A DNA stretch of 64,000 nucleotides from Chlamydia gallinacea 08-1274/3 (GTDB lineage: Bacteria > Chlamydiota > Chlamydiia > Chlamydiales > Chlamydiaceae), in the NCBI RefSeq assembly GCF_000471025.2, contig NZ_CP015840.1, positions 310,001 through 374,000 of the forward strand, written 5' to 3'. Every line of letters begins with the position of its first letter. Within the stretch, counting starts at the first letter, position 1. Below, one piece after another: positions 1 to 9,078 of the stretch. A program made the position numbers and the translations under genes. Under the pieces are notes generated by a model. That model made no database searches and had not been told where the DNA came from. It saw nothing but the letters and a program-made list of their open reading frames with translations.

Positions 1-1
1 C

Positions 2-397
2 TTCCGAAAATTGTCTCTACATATGCTTGCAGAAATAGAGAAAATTCCCCAACAACTTAAAATAGAACTCATTGAACTCGCTATTCTTACCTGTGAAAAA
101 TTCCTTTATAGAAAATTAGATAATAGCGAAGAACTCGCTTTACTGATTTCTTCGGCACTGCAACACCACATAACACTAAAGTCGCTATCTCCCATCAAGA
201 TCTTCCTCCATCCTGAGGACTATAAAAAACTCACAGACTGGTTAACCAAACAAGAAATCCCTCTCATTAAACAGGCAGAATTTCTCCCCGATATTTCCTG
301 TAAAAAATCAGGATATAAAATGGAAACCCCTTCAGGAATCCTCAGACAAGAAATTGGAGAAGAATTAGAGCATTTGCTTTCTGTTTTAACAGCATGA
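2..397 (+). CDS. FliH/SctL-like stator protein, 3' part only (CT718 orthologue)
   Basis: The frame is open from the window edge to the TGA at 395-397, so this is the C-terminal part of a longer gene. An internal TTG at 11 is probably not the start. About 130 residues are visible, mostly helical and charged, with a hydrophobic helix near the beginning and a closing segment (KMETPSGILRQEIGEEL) of the kind found at the end of FliH/SctL proteins, which regulate the export ATPase. Its stop overlaps the start of the FliI-type ATPase as ATGA, so the two are translationally coupled. Assignment to the FliH family rests on weak sequence cues plus this position. Confidence 0.7.
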   Translation, partial: FRKLSLHMLAEIEKIPQQLKIELIELAILTCEKFLYRKLDNSEELALLISSALQHHITLKSLSPIKIFLHPEDYKKLTDWLTKQEIPLIKQAEFLPDISCKKSGYKMETPSGILRQEIGEELEHLLSVLTA

Positions 398-1710
398 CAA
401 ACTTAGATTACGAAAAAAATCAACTCCATTATTGGCAACCCTATCGTACATGCGGACTTCTTTCTAAAGTATCTGGGAATCTTTTAGAGGCTCAAGGATT
501 ATCTGCTTGCCTGGGAGAACTCTGCCAAATCCACTCACAAAAATATCCCAACCTCCTAGCAGAAGTCATCGGTTTTCACAACCAAACTACCTTACTCATG
601 TCCCTATCTCCTATGCACCATATTGCTTTAGGAACCGAGGTGATTCCGTTACGTCGCCCTCCTTCATTGCATCTTTCTGACAGTTTACTAGGTCGTGTTA
701 TAGATGCTTTTGGGCATCCGGTGGATAATAAAGGAAATCTTCCTAAAACACGTATTCAGCCATTAATCTCTTCTCCACCCTCTCCATTATCTCGTAAGCC
801 TGTGCAAGAGATTTTCCCTACAGGAATTAAAGCAATTGATGCCTTTTTAACCCTAGGAAAGGGACAACGGATCGGTGTCTTCTCAGAACCTGGAAGCGGA
901 AAATCTTCTTTATTGTCAGCAATCGCTACGGGATCACAATCTACAATTAATGTAATAGCCCTCATTGGAGAAAGAGGTAGAGAGGTCCGTGAATATATAG
1001 AACAGCATTCCGTGGGGTTGCAACAACAACGCACCATTATTCTTATTTCTCCCGCACATGAAACAGCTCCTACTAAAGTCATTGCAGGTCGCGCTGCTAT
1101 GACCATAGCGGAATACTTCCGTGACCAAGGCCATGACGTGCTATTTATCATGGATTCTTTATCCAGATGGATAGCCGCTCTTCAAGAGGTTGCCTTAGCA
1201 ACCGGAGAAACTCTAACAGCACACCACTATGCAGCTTCTGTCTTTTACCATGTATCAGAATTCATAGAACGTGCAGGAAATAATGATCGCGGTTCCATCA
1301 CAGCATTATATGCAATTTTACACTACTTAGACCATCCAGATATTTTTACTGATTATTTAAAATCTCTACTGGACGGACATTTCTTCCTAACCAACCAAGG
1401 AAAAGCTTTTTCATCTCCACCCATTGATATTCTATCTAGTTTATCTCGATCTGCAAAAAAACTCGCTTTACCTCATCACTATGCCGCTGCCGAAAAACTC
1501 CGAGCTTTATTAAAAGCTTATCATGAAGCTTTGGACATTATTCAACTAGGAGCTTATGTCCCTGGACAAGATAAAAACTTAGATGAAGCAATTAAAATTC
1601 TTCCTAGTATAAAGAACTTCCTATCCCAGCCTTTATCAAGCTACTGCCAGTTAGAAAACACATTAAAAGAACTCGAGCATTTAGGGAACATTGAATCAGA
1701 AACTCATTAG
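394..1710 (+). CDS. fliI: FliI, flagellar-type export ATPase (CT717 orthologue)
   Basis: F1-like ATPase of the FliI/SctN family, 438 residues, the usual length. It would hydrolyse ATP at the cytoplasmic base of an export apparatus. The P-loop EPGSGKSS lies near residues 165-172, the conserved GERGREV at about 192-198, and a Walker B strand VLFIMDS at about 249-255. The N-terminal part carries the typical LLGRVIDAFGHPVD segment. It begins by ATGA overlap with the FliH-like gene and overlaps the following FliJ-like frame by 20 bases, giving the order H-I-J seen in flagellar operons. Chlamydiae are non-motile and have a separate type III ATPase elsewhere, so this is a flagellar-derived paralogue. 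Confidence 0.95.
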   Translation: MTNLDYEKNQLHYWQPYRTCGLLSKVSGNLLEAQGLSACLGELCQIHSQKYPNLLAEVIGFHNQTTLLMSLSPMHHIALGTEVIPLRRPPSLHLSDSLLGRVIDAFGHPVDNKGNLPKTRIQPLISSPPSPLSRKPVQEIFPTGIKAIDAFLTLGKGQRIGVFSEPGSGKSSLLSAIATGSQSTINVIALIGERGREVREYIEQHSVGLQQQRTIILISPAHETAPTKVIAGRAAMTIAEYFRDQGHDVLFIMDSLSRWIAALQEVALATGETLTAHHYAASVFYHVSEFIERAGNNDRGSITALYAILHYLDHPDIFTDYLKSLLDGHFFLTNQGKAFSSPPIDILSSLSRSAKKLALPHHYAAAEKLRALLKAYHEALDIIQLGAYVPGQDKNLDEAIKILPSIKNFLSQPLSSYCQLENTLKELEHLGNIESETH

Positions 1711-2050
1711 TCTTTCTACTCTATTAAAGAGAGAAATTTATAATTTCACATCAAAAATACAATACTTAAAAAACGAAAAATATTATCTATCTCAACAACT
1801 TACTCGTATCAAAGAGTACAGGACATTAGTCGCTAACATCAGAAAAGAACAATTTTTATACCGTAATAATGTGGAACATCATACTTCTTTGTTAGAACAC
1901 TTGCAAACATTACAAGTATCTATTTATAAACATCGCCAAATCTGCTGCAAACATCTACAAGAGCACCAGGATAAGCTATTGGCAGTAATTCATCGCAGAA
2001 AAATCATCGAAAAGATCAACAATAACAAGTATTCTAACACTAAGAGATAG
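1691..2050 (+). CDS. FliJ/SctO-like coiled-coil protein (CT716 orthologue)
   Basis: A 119-residue, lysine- and glutamine-rich protein predicted to be almost entirely helical, as expected of FliJ/SctO stalk proteins that sit in the ATPase ring. There is no ATG near the 5' end. The best start is TTG at 1691, inside the end of fliI, preceded by a weak AGGGA at about 1683-1687. Family assignment is mainly by size, composition and position directly after fliI; sequence identity in this family is always low. The gene is probably co-transcribed and coupled with fliI. Confidence 0.7.
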   Translation: MNQKLISLSTLLKREIYNFTSKIQYLKNEKYYLSQQLTRIKEYRTLVANIRKEQFLYRNNVEHHTSLLEHLQTLQVSIYKHRQICCKHLQEHQDKLLAVIHRRKIIEKINNNKYSNTKR

Positions 2051-2069
2051 GAACGCAAGGCTAACTGTA

Positions 2070-3455
2070 ATGACCAACTCTGCAATCTTTCCATCGATCA
2101 TGGAAATGTCCGTATTAACAGAAAAACTTAAATCTATAAATCAAGAACATCTTCTTGAGTTTTGGTCCTCTCTATCTTCAAAACAAAAACAACGCCTTTA
2201 TAATCAAATAGTTTCCATAGATAATAATCTCTTTTTTAAGCAGCGTAAGCTCATCACTTCTCCAAGAAAAAAACCCAAAGATTTCCGTCCGTTAACTTCG
2301 TTTGCCTCTTCAGGGGAAATCCCAGAACGTACCCAAGTAGGAACAAAACTCTTAAAAGAAAAAAAAGTAGCCTGCGTTGTTCTTGCTGGTGGACAAGGAT
2401 CTCGGTTAAAATATGACGGACCTAAAGGACTCTTCCCAGTATCTCCAATTAAAAAAAAGCCATTATTTCAATTAGTAGCAGAGAAGGTTAGAGCCGCAAG
2501 TAAACTTGCTAATCAGCCTCTTCCTTTAGCATTTATGACCTCTCCTCTAAACAACCGTCTGACACTCTCGTATTTTGAGTCCAATAACTATTTTCACTTA
2601 GACCCTGCTCAAGTTGATTTCTTCTGCCAGCCATTATGGCCTCTTCTTTCTTTATCGGGAGATCTCTTCTTAGAAGATAAAGATACACTCTCTCTAGGTC
2701 CTAATGGCAATGGCTGCCTAGCTACTCTTCTTTATACTTCGGGCTTATGGAAAAAATGGAAATCGGCTGGGATTGAAATGGTTAGTGTAATCCCTATTGA
2801 TAATCCTCTTGCCTTGCCTTTCGATGTCGAACTTTGTGGTTTCCATGCTATAGAAAATAATGAAGTCTCCATAAAAGCAGCTCTCCGTCAAACTGCTATC
2901 GAAGATGTGGGAATTCTCATTGAATCCCACGACTCAGGAAAAACCTCTGTTATTGAATATTCAGAAATTCCACAACATGAGCGGTTTGCAACTAACCCAG
3001 ATGGAACATTAAAATATGGACTAGCTAATATTGGATTATATTGCTTATCCATGGATTTCATTGCTCATGCTGCTTGTCGAGAACTCCCCCTATATAAAGT
3101 AAAAAAACATGCAAAGCACCTAGGCATGTTGCCTTCTTCAGAAAAAAATTCTTGGAAATTTGAAGAGTTTATCTTTGATTTATTTCTCTATAGCAAACGC
3201 TGTCAAACTCTTGTCTATCCACGTCAAGAATGTTTTGCTCCCCTAAAAAATTTTGAAGGAAATCATAGTTTAGCTACTGTCCGAGAAGCTCTATCCGAAA
3301 GAGAACGACAAATTTTTCACAAAGTCACAGGAAAAAAACTTTCTCCAAACACAACATTTGAATTAGAAGCGGACTTTTATTATCCTTCAACTTCTACTTT
3401 CCTGCATTGGGAAAATAAAGCGTTTTTCGAGGAACCATTTTTTGAGGCCTCATGA
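2070..3455 (+). CDS. UDP-sugar pyrophosphorylase, UDPGP family (CT715 orthologue)
   Basis: A 461-residue nucleotidyltransferase that joins UTP to a sugar 1-phosphate. The signature LAGGQGSRL is at about residues 105-113, followed by GPKGLFPVS and KKPLFQLVAEK, the arrangement of eukaryotic-type UDP-N-acetylglucosamine pyrophosphorylases more than of bacterial GalU. The substrate (GlcNAc-1-P or Glc-1-P) cannot be decided from the sequence. The start used is ATG 2070, with AAGG about 12 bases upstream; in-frame ATGs at 2100 and 2106 have no better ribosome site. The stop overlaps the gpsA start (ATGA), so the two genes are coupled. Confidence 0.85.
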   Translation: MTNSAIFPSIMEMSVLTEKLKSINQEHLLEFWSSLSSKQKQRLYNQIVSIDNNLFFKQRKLITSPRKKPKDFRPLTSFASSGEIPERTQVGTKLLKEKKVACVVLAGGQGSRLKYDGPKGLFPVSPIKKKPLFQLVAEKVRAASKLANQPLPLAFMTSPLNNRLTLSYFESNNYFHLDPAQVDFFCQPLWPLLSLSGDLFLEDKDTLSLGPNGNGCLATLLYTSGLWKKWKSAGIEMVSVIPIDNPLALPFDVELCGFHAIENNEVSIKAALRQTAIEDVGILIESHDSGKTSVIEYSEIPQHERFATNPDGTLKYGLANIGLYCLSMDFIAHAACRELPLYKVKKHAKHLGMLPSSEKNSWKFEEFIFDLFLYSKRCQTLVYPRQECFAPLKNFEGNHSLATVREALSERERQIFHKVTGKKLSPNTTFELEADFYYPSTSTFLHWENKAFFEEPFFEAS

Positions 3456-4456
3456 AAGAAAAAATTGCCTATTTAGGTATGGGAATTTGGGGATTTTGCT
3501 TAGCTTCCCTACTAGCGAATAAAGGATACCGTGTTACGGGATGGGCTCGTAATCCTCAGTTAATTGAGCACTTACAAGTTCAAAAACATCATCCTTTAGC
3601 ACCTGATGTCCCCATACATCCGAACCTGACCTTTACAACAAATATGGCAGAAGCACTAGAAGATGCTTCTATGATCGTAGAGGGTGTTTCCTCAGCAGGA
3701 ATACGCCCTGTATCTGAACAACTCAAAACTCTTACAAACTTAGAAGTTCCTTTTGTCATTACTTCTAAAGGCATTGAGCAACACACAGGACTGCTCCTCA
3801 GCGAAATTGTTCTGGAGATCTTTGGGGACTCGGCTAAAGAGTATTTAGGCTATCTTAGTGGTCCCTCCATAGCCAGCGAAGTACTAAAAAATTGTCCTTG
3901 TTCTGTAGTCATTAGTGCCTATAACCCTGAAACTCTGAAAAAAATTCATAAGGCATTCTTAACCCCTAAATTCCGAGTATATCCTAACAGTGACCTCAGA
4001 GGCGTTGCCCTAGGAGGAGCCTTAAAAAACATCATTGCTATTGCTTGTGGGATTTCCGATGGATTCCAGTTTGGAGATAATGCAAAATCAGGATTAGTCA
4101 CTCGAGGCCTCCATGAAATACGAAAGTTCGCAACCATCATGGATTGTCGTCCTGATACTCTAAATGGACTCGCGGGTCTAGGCGATCTCTGTGCTACATG
4201 TTTTTCTAAATTAAGTAGAAATACAAAATTTGGGAAATTAATTGCTCTAGGACTTACCCTCGAGCAAGCAAAAAAAGAAATCGGTATGGTTGTTGAAGGC
4301 GCCTACACAGCATTATCTGCACACCAACTTGCGAATCATCATAATATTGACATGCCAATAACTACAGGTGTTTACCGTGTTCTTTACGAAAACTTAGACA
4401 TTAAGGAAGCAATCGCAGCTCTATTACAAAGAAGCACAAAAGAAGAATATTTATAA
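3452..4456 (+). CDS. gpsA: NAD(P)-dependent glycerol-3-phosphate dehydrogenase (CT714 orthologue)
   Basis: GpsA reduces dihydroxyacetone phosphate to sn-glycerol 3-phosphate, the backbone for phospholipid synthesis. At 334 residues it is of normal length. The N-terminal Rossmann motif GMGIWG is at residues 9-14, and the catalytic lysine region GGALKNIIAIACGISDG is in the middle, followed by the helical C-terminal domain with NGLAGLGDLCATC. The start ATG overlaps the preceding stop by four bases. A 7-bp hairpin follows the stop, so the fliH-gpsA transcript may end before porB. Confidence 0.95.
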   Translation: MKEKIAYLGMGIWGFCLASLLANKGYRVTGWARNPQLIEHLQVQKHHPLAPDVPIHPNLTFTTNMAEALEDASMIVEGVSSAGIRPVSEQLKTLTNLEVPFVITSKGIEQHTGLLLSEIVLEIFGDSAKEYLGYLSGPSIASEVLKNCPCSVVISAYNPETLKKIHKAFLTPKFRVYPNSDLRGVALGGALKNIIAIACGISDGFQFGDNAKSGLVTRGLHEIRKFATIMDCRPDTLNGLAGLGDLCATCFSKLSRNTKFGKLIALGLTLEQAKKEIGMVVEGAYTALSAHQLANHHNIDMPITTGVYRVLYENLDIKEAIAALLQRSTKEEYL

Positions 4457-4465
4457 CAAGAATCG

Positions 4466-4485
4466 TGTGTAGAATCCCCTACACA
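4466..4485 (+). terminator. Possible terminator hairpin after gpsA
   Basis: A perfect 7-bp inverted repeat TGTGTAG/CTACACA with a 6-base loop begins 10 bases after the gpsA stop. It is followed by a mixed pyrimidine stretch and no clean T-run, so termination is only possible. Confidence 0.4.
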
Positions 4486-4522
4486 ACAGTTCTATCTCTT
4501 CAGAGTTTTCATTTGTACATTT

Positions 4523-4552
4523 TTGTATCATTTGGTAAATGGTGAATTTAAT
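4523..4552 (+). promoter_or_regulatory. Candidate sigma-66 promoter of porB
   Basis: TTGTAT at 4523-4528 and TTTAAT at 4547-4552 are separated by 18 bases. This would put the transcript start near 4559, about 22 bases before the porB ATG, with an AAGG ribosome site at 4567-4570 in the leader. Pattern match only. Confidence 0.4.
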
Positions 4553-4581
4553 TACACATAGCAAATAAGGCCATCTACTAA

Positions 4582-5616
4582 ATGAATAGTAAGCTGAAAA
4601 AGCATCTACGTCTAGTATCTCTGACTTTCTTAACTTTATGGGGAACTTTTTCATCCTCATCCCTTTATGCTATGGCAGCAGGGAATCCCGCCTATCCAGT
4701 TATTCCAGGAATTAATCCTGAATACAATAATTTTTGCTCATTTGAAATTTGTAATGGTACGAATATCTTTGCCGCACTTTCTGGAAGCTTGAAAATTGGA
4801 TTTTCTGGGGATTATATCTTCTCTGAAAGTGCTAGTGTGAAAAATGTTCCTGTAGTGACTTCCGTAACAACTACGGGGACTGGTCCTACTCCCCAAGTGG
4901 TTTCTACACTAAAAGACTTTAACTTTGATCTCATGGATTCCAGAGTCAGCTCTAGCTGTATATTCGCTTCTTTTGCTATCCAAGATAACTCACCCGCTGC
5001 AATTCCTTTACTAGACGTCAGCTTTGATGTGAAAATTGGAGGGCTACGTGAATACTTTCGTCTTCCTTTAAACGCTTATCGGGATTATACTTCTTCTCCT
5101 TTAGCATCAGAATCTCAAGTTACCGATGGCTTGGTTGAGCTACAAACTAATTATGGTTTCGTTTGGGATCTAAGCGTGAAAAAAATTATTTGGAAAGACG
5201 GTGTTTCCTTCATTGGTATTGGTGCGGATTACCGCCACGCCGCCTGCCCAGTTAATTACATCATTGTAAACAGCCAGGCCAACCCTGAAGTCTATTTCGA
5301 AGACTCTAGTGGTAAACTCAGTTATAAAGAGTGGTCTGCAAATATTGGCCTTACCACCTATATTAGTGACTATATCCTTCCTTATGTTGCTGTAACTGTA
5401 GGCAATGCCTCACGCACTGCACCTAAAAATAGTTTCGAACGACTAGAAGATCAGTTTACAAATCTTCACTTTAAAGTGCGTAAAATCACGAATTTCCACA
5501 GGGTGAATTTTTGCTGTGGTATTACCGCATGCGTTACAGATAATTTCTTCTACAACATCGAAGGTCGCTGGGGTTGTCAGCGTGCCATTAACGTTATGGC
5601 TGGATTACATTTTTAA
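4582..5616 (+). CDS. porB: PorB outer-membrane porin (CT713 orthologue)
   Basis: A 344-residue outer-membrane protein. The N-terminus has three basic residues followed by a hydrophobic stretch and a likely signal-peptidase site around residues 30-33 (SLYAMAAG). The mature part is rich in alternating hydrophobic beta strands, contains cysteine pairs (NNFCSFEIC; FCCGITAC), and ends in HF, a typical terminal phenylalanine of outer-membrane barrels. C. trachomatis PorB is about the same length and is described as a porin for dicarboxylates such as 2-oxoglutarate. Cysteines probably cross-link it in elementary bodies. Its stop codon overlaps the stop of the convergent DUF582 gene within a shared TTAA. 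Confidence 0.93.
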   Translation: MNSKLKKHLRLVSLTFLTLWGTFSSSSLYAMAAGNPAYPVIPGINPEYNNFCSFEICNGTNIFAALSGSLKIGFSGDYIFSESASVKNVPVVTSVTTTGTGPTPQVVSTLKDFNFDLMDSRVSSSCIFASFAIQDNSPAAIPLLDVSFDVKIGGLREYFRLPLNAYRDYTSSPLASESQVTDGLVELQTNYGFVWDLSVKKIIWKDGVSFIGIGADYRHAACPVNYIIVNSQANPEVYFEDSSGKLSYKEWSANIGLTTYISDYILPYVAVTVGNASRTAPKNSFERLEDQFTNLHFKVRKITNFHRVNFCCGITACVTDNFFYNIEGRWGCQRAINVMAGLHF

Positions 5617-6779
5617 GTGAATCCATTAATTAACGTCCGATAGATATTGTGCAATAACTTTAAAGAACCCGAAACAATACTCCATTCTTGCTGCATAGCG
5701 CGCATTTGCAATTCTAACATCAATTGATGTGTTTGTGCTAAATCTCCATAATTTTGCACATCAGAAAGACAGGTATTAAAAAAGTTTAATAATCCTCCTT
5801 TGGCTACTCCTGTATCTATATTGATTTCCCCATCAACAACAAGCTGCTCTAAATTTTGTAAAGCAACAATAGAAAACCCACTACCCATAATAGTATAGGA
5901 AGCTTCATATTCACTATTACCAGGAATAAAAACTAGAGCATTTAAATTTAACATCAGATTTTTCATATCCTCTATACAGACATCTAATTCGTCATTGTAA
6001 CTTTGGACAACATTCAAAAGCTGTGTTTTTTGAGATTCTAGAAGACTATTATTGTCACGAATTTTTTGAGCAATTTTCTGCAGAAGTTCTTGAGCATCTG
6101 TAGCGTTTTGCAAATCATTACGTAACTGCAATCTCTCTTCCTCATAACGATCCTTGATCATGTCATAACCATAGGCAAAATTTGCTGTTCCTGACGTCTG
6201 ACCAATATATGAACCTAAATTGTAGGCAATAGGAGAGGAATTGAATGTTTTAATTACCTCTAAAAGAGGACTAAAAAGGGTTTGAGCATATCCTGCAAGG
6301 TTCAGCTCTCTACCCAAAGCATATAAAGCACTCTCTTGTGACGGAATATACTTATCTAACAAAATATACGCGAATGCAGATTGAAAAGGCATCTTATTAA
6401 TAATCGAATCAGGAAGAGGATTTAATTCTTCAGCCGTTGTTAATGCTTTAGGTGCTAGCTTATTATCAAGATATTTCTGAAATGCTTTATTTTCCCGTTT
6501 ACGAGTCTCAACATTCTCTTTCTCTGTTAACATTCCCTGAATCACAGATAACTCAGAACCTACAGTTAAAACATCCCTTTTGAAAGAAGTAAACAACTCC
6601 TTACTCATCCCAAAATGGCTTGCCTCTTGCAACAAATCTTGCATGATTTTTAATTGCGAGGCGACTTCATTAATCTTAGCATAATCAGCAGCAACTTCAG
6701 CAGGAGATACCCGACGTTCTGTAAATGCAGGTTCAGTAATGCGCATACATGATTGTTGTTGTATAGGGGAGGTATGCAT
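5613..6779 (-). CDS. DUF582-family candidate type III effector, shorter copy (CT712 orthologue)
   Basis: A 388-residue soluble, helical protein with no signal peptide or membrane segment. Its C-terminal half matches that of the neighbouring 750-residue protein: compare LDKYIPSQ...LGRELNLAGYA and QMRAMQQEWSIVSGSLKLL here with LDKYLPNQ...LGDQM and ESAAIQQEWTMVSAALALL there. This is the DUF582 domain shared with CT619-CT621; members have been reported as type III secreted and as binding ESCRT components. It lies 18 bases after the larger gene, so both are probably one transcript. The start ATG at 6779 is followed by MHTSPIQQQS, a Ser/Gln-rich beginning suited to type III secretion. Confidence 0.85.
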   Translation of the reverse strand: MHTSPIQQQSCMRITEPAFTERRVSPAEVAADYAKINEVASQLKIMQDLLQEASHFGMSKELFTSFKRDVLTVGSELSVIQGMLTEKENVETRKRENKAFQKYLDNKLAPKALTTAEELNPLPDSIINKMPFQSAFAYILLDKYIPSQESALYALGRELNLAGYAQTLFSPLLEVIKTFNSSPIAYNLGSYIGQTSGTANFAYGYDMIKDRYEEERLQLRNDLQNATDAQELLQKIAQKIRDNNSLLESQKTQLLNVVQSYNDELDVCIEDMKNLMLNLNALVFIPGNSEYEASYTIMGSGFSIVALQNLEQLVVDGEINIDTGVAKGGLLNFFNTCLSDVQNYGDLAQTHQLMLELQMRAMQQEWSIVSGSLKLLHNIYRTLINGFT

Positions 6780-6797
6780 AATAAGACCTATTATGTT

Positions 6798-9050
6798 CTA
6801 AATTCTACGTATTAATTTGGCAAATATTTGATTCAGTAATGCTAAAGCAGCACTAACCATAGTCCACTCTTGTTGAATCGCTGCTGATTCCAACTGTAAG
6901 GCAAGCTGTTGGTTTTGATTAAATGTAGTATAATCCTGTTGAGTAGACTCCATGCTCTGTAATACCTGCTTCGCGCCACCAGAAACCACAGCATTCTCAC
7001 CACCTTCAATCACAAAACTTTCTAAAATAGAAAGAATACGATCATATCCAGGAACCGTAGTATTTGATATTTTCACAACAAAAGCTGTATCAACATCATC
7101 AGGATTTTGTTCGGGGTCCAAGCTTACATGTTTAAGGAAACAATCCAAACTATCTAAATTACGCAATAACATCTCTAATTGTGCACGATAATCCTTCAGT
7201 TTCAATCGCAATTCTCGTTTTTGTGTTGTGGTGATCTCAGTATCTGTCTCTAATTCTTCTAAAATTTTACCAATTTCTTCGATTGCATTCTGACAGCGCT
7301 TCCTGTCCGTAGCACAACGCTTTCCCTCTTTCTGGAAAGCATCTCGTGCCTTTCCAATAGCATCAGGAAGATCTTGCAAATTCATCTGACGTAAATAAAT
7401 TGTCATAGAATAATACACATCCGATGTTTGAAAAGCAGTAATAACACTAATCAACCTATTCATATAACGTGCTGCCTTGTTGGAAAAGATCATTTGATCC
7501 CCCAAGGTCTCTAAAATCCGTTGTTGATTAGGTAAATACTTATCTAGCATCAAAGATTTATAAATCGTTTGCAAAGGAGAACTTTCAACGAAAGTCTTTT
7601 TATCCGCATTCATCGTATCGAAATAATTCAATTGGGAAGGGTCTAAGCCCTGCTTTTGCTTTGCCAACTCTGCAGATTGTGTTGTCCATTCATTAATTTT
7701 ATTTTGAATTTCCTGAACACTGTCTTCCATTCCTTTAAGAACCTTTGAGTAATCATCTCGAGACATGATATCGCCATAGGTCGTAACAATCTCAATAGCC
7801 TCTTTAAAGAACAGAGGATTTGCCCCAGATATATTCGTAGTACTATTACTATCAAAAAGACTCACCTGGAAATAGGTAAAAGGAGTAGATACTAAAGCTG
7901 TAAAAGCTGTAGTAATATCAAAGTCCGAAATACATCTTTGAGCCCAGTAAGCTTTCTCTTGATTAAGGGCTGTGGTTACTTCACTCTGGTTAATTTGAGA
8001 TTTCTCCGCAGCTATTTCCGTTGCAACAGCATAAGCAAATAAGAAAGAAAGCAGATTATTTAAATAACATTTCTGATTTTGCACCAGACTTAATGAAATG
8101 TCCTTAAGAGACTTTAAAAAAATATCAATACCGTTTTTAATCTCTTGAGGAAGAGCGTCTTCAGAATTCGGAGCATATCCTTCCATAAGCTGACGGTATA
8201 AATCTCCAAGTAAGATATACGTCTTGCTCATACCGGCTTCTAAAGCTGTATAGGTATCTGCTGTATTCCTGACACTACTATTAAGATTCCATAGAGGTGT
8301 AAAGAAATCTTTAATAGAATACGCAAATTGCCGAATGATAGAAATCACGCGATTAGCCGTTTCAACATTTAAAGCTAAGTCCGCCATTTGCGCAGCTAGA
8401 TCATCAACAACAGGATAGGTAAGTGAGACCATCGAGTTGTACACTAACATCAGGTTATTCCAGAAATTGATTACTTTATTTTTTAATGAAGAATTCGTTT
8501 TTTGAAGTTCCTCAACCGCAGCGACAAACTCTCTTGGTAAGGCATACAATGCTTTATAATTTTCTTCTGTAGGCTGACTCCCCACAGTAAATAACTGTTT
8601 TAATGTGCTGAGTTTTACTTGAAATTCCCGAACAAGTTCGGTTTCAGCTTCGGAGGGATCAGCTATTCCTCCCTGATCTACAGGTGTTAACCAATCTGCA
8701 AACGATTCCTCTAACCCAGAAATATAACATTGTGCAGAAGCTAAATTCGGATTATCCAAAATTGCCTTCTGTTCATCATCTGTGGGATCTTGATTAGGCA
8801 AAGAAATCAGAGAAGAAGGAGAGAGTTCAAGAATATTACCAGGAATCTCAGAATAAGGAACTGAAGGTAAACGCTGAGGTTGCACCTCCTGCAACAACCC
8901 CAAAGATCTCTTCAACCCCTTCGCTTTTAAATCTAATTGCTGAAAAAGAATAGCAGCTTGTGACAATTCCATTGGTGCATCCACTTGATTACCAAGCAGT
9001 GCTGCTGTAATATTGCGATTAAAAGTAATGTATGCAGGTTGTATTGTCAC
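6798..9050 (-). CDS. DUF582-family candidate type III effector, longer copy (CT711 orthologue)
   Basis: A 750-residue, mostly helical protein without signal peptide. Residues from about 500 to the end form a DUF582-like domain that is paralogous to the C-terminal half of the downstream gene, ending in a QQEW-containing amphipathic helix. The first roughly 480 residues have no recognisable domain but repeat the general helical character and contain a YWAQRC...F segment. The start is GTG at 9050; no strong ribosome site is visible, and the first ATG codons in frame lie well inside. It is transcribed away from pckA after an A/T-only gap. Function as an injected effector is inferred from family reports. 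Confidence 0.82.
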   Translation of the reverse strand: MTIQPAYITFNRNITAALLGNQVDAPMELSQAAILFQQLDLKAKGLKRSLGLLQEVQPQRLPSVPYSEIPGNILELSPSSLISLPNQDPTDDEQKAILDNPNLASAQCYISGLEESFADWLTPVDQGGIADPSEAETELVREFQVKLSTLKQLFTVGSQPTEENYKALYALPREFVAAVEELQKTNSSLKNKVINFWNNLMLVYNSMVSLTYPVVDDLAAQMADLALNVETANRVISIIRQFAYSIKDFFTPLWNLNSSVRNTADTYTALEAGMSKTYILLGDLYRQLMEGYAPNSEDALPQEIKNGIDIFLKSLKDISLSLVQNQKCYLNNLLSFLFAYAVATEIAAEKSQINQSEVTTALNQEKAYWAQRCISDFDITTAFTALVSTPFTYFQVSLFDSNSTTNISGANPLFFKEAIEIVTTYGDIMSRDDYSKVLKGMEDSVQEIQNKINEWTTQSAELAKQKQGLDPSQLNYFDTMNADKKTFVESSPLQTIYKSLMLDKYLPNQQRILETLGDQMIFSNKAARYMNRLISVITAFQTSDVYYSMTIYLRQMNLQDLPDAIGKARDAFQKEGKRCATDRKRCQNAIEEIGKILEELETDTEITTTQKRELRLKLKDYRAQLEMLLRNLDSLDCFLKHVSLDPEQNPDDVDTAFVVKISNTTVPGYDRILSILESFVIEGGENAVVSGGAKQVLQSMESTQQDYTTFNQNQQLALQLESAAIQQEWTMVSAALALLNQIFAKLIRRI

Positions 9051-9078
9051 AGTAATTTATCCAGAAGACAATTAATCA

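Noticed and set aside
756-1151. 131-codon minus-strand frame inside fliI.
   Set aside because: It lies wholly antisense to a conserved ATPase and shows no protein family features.
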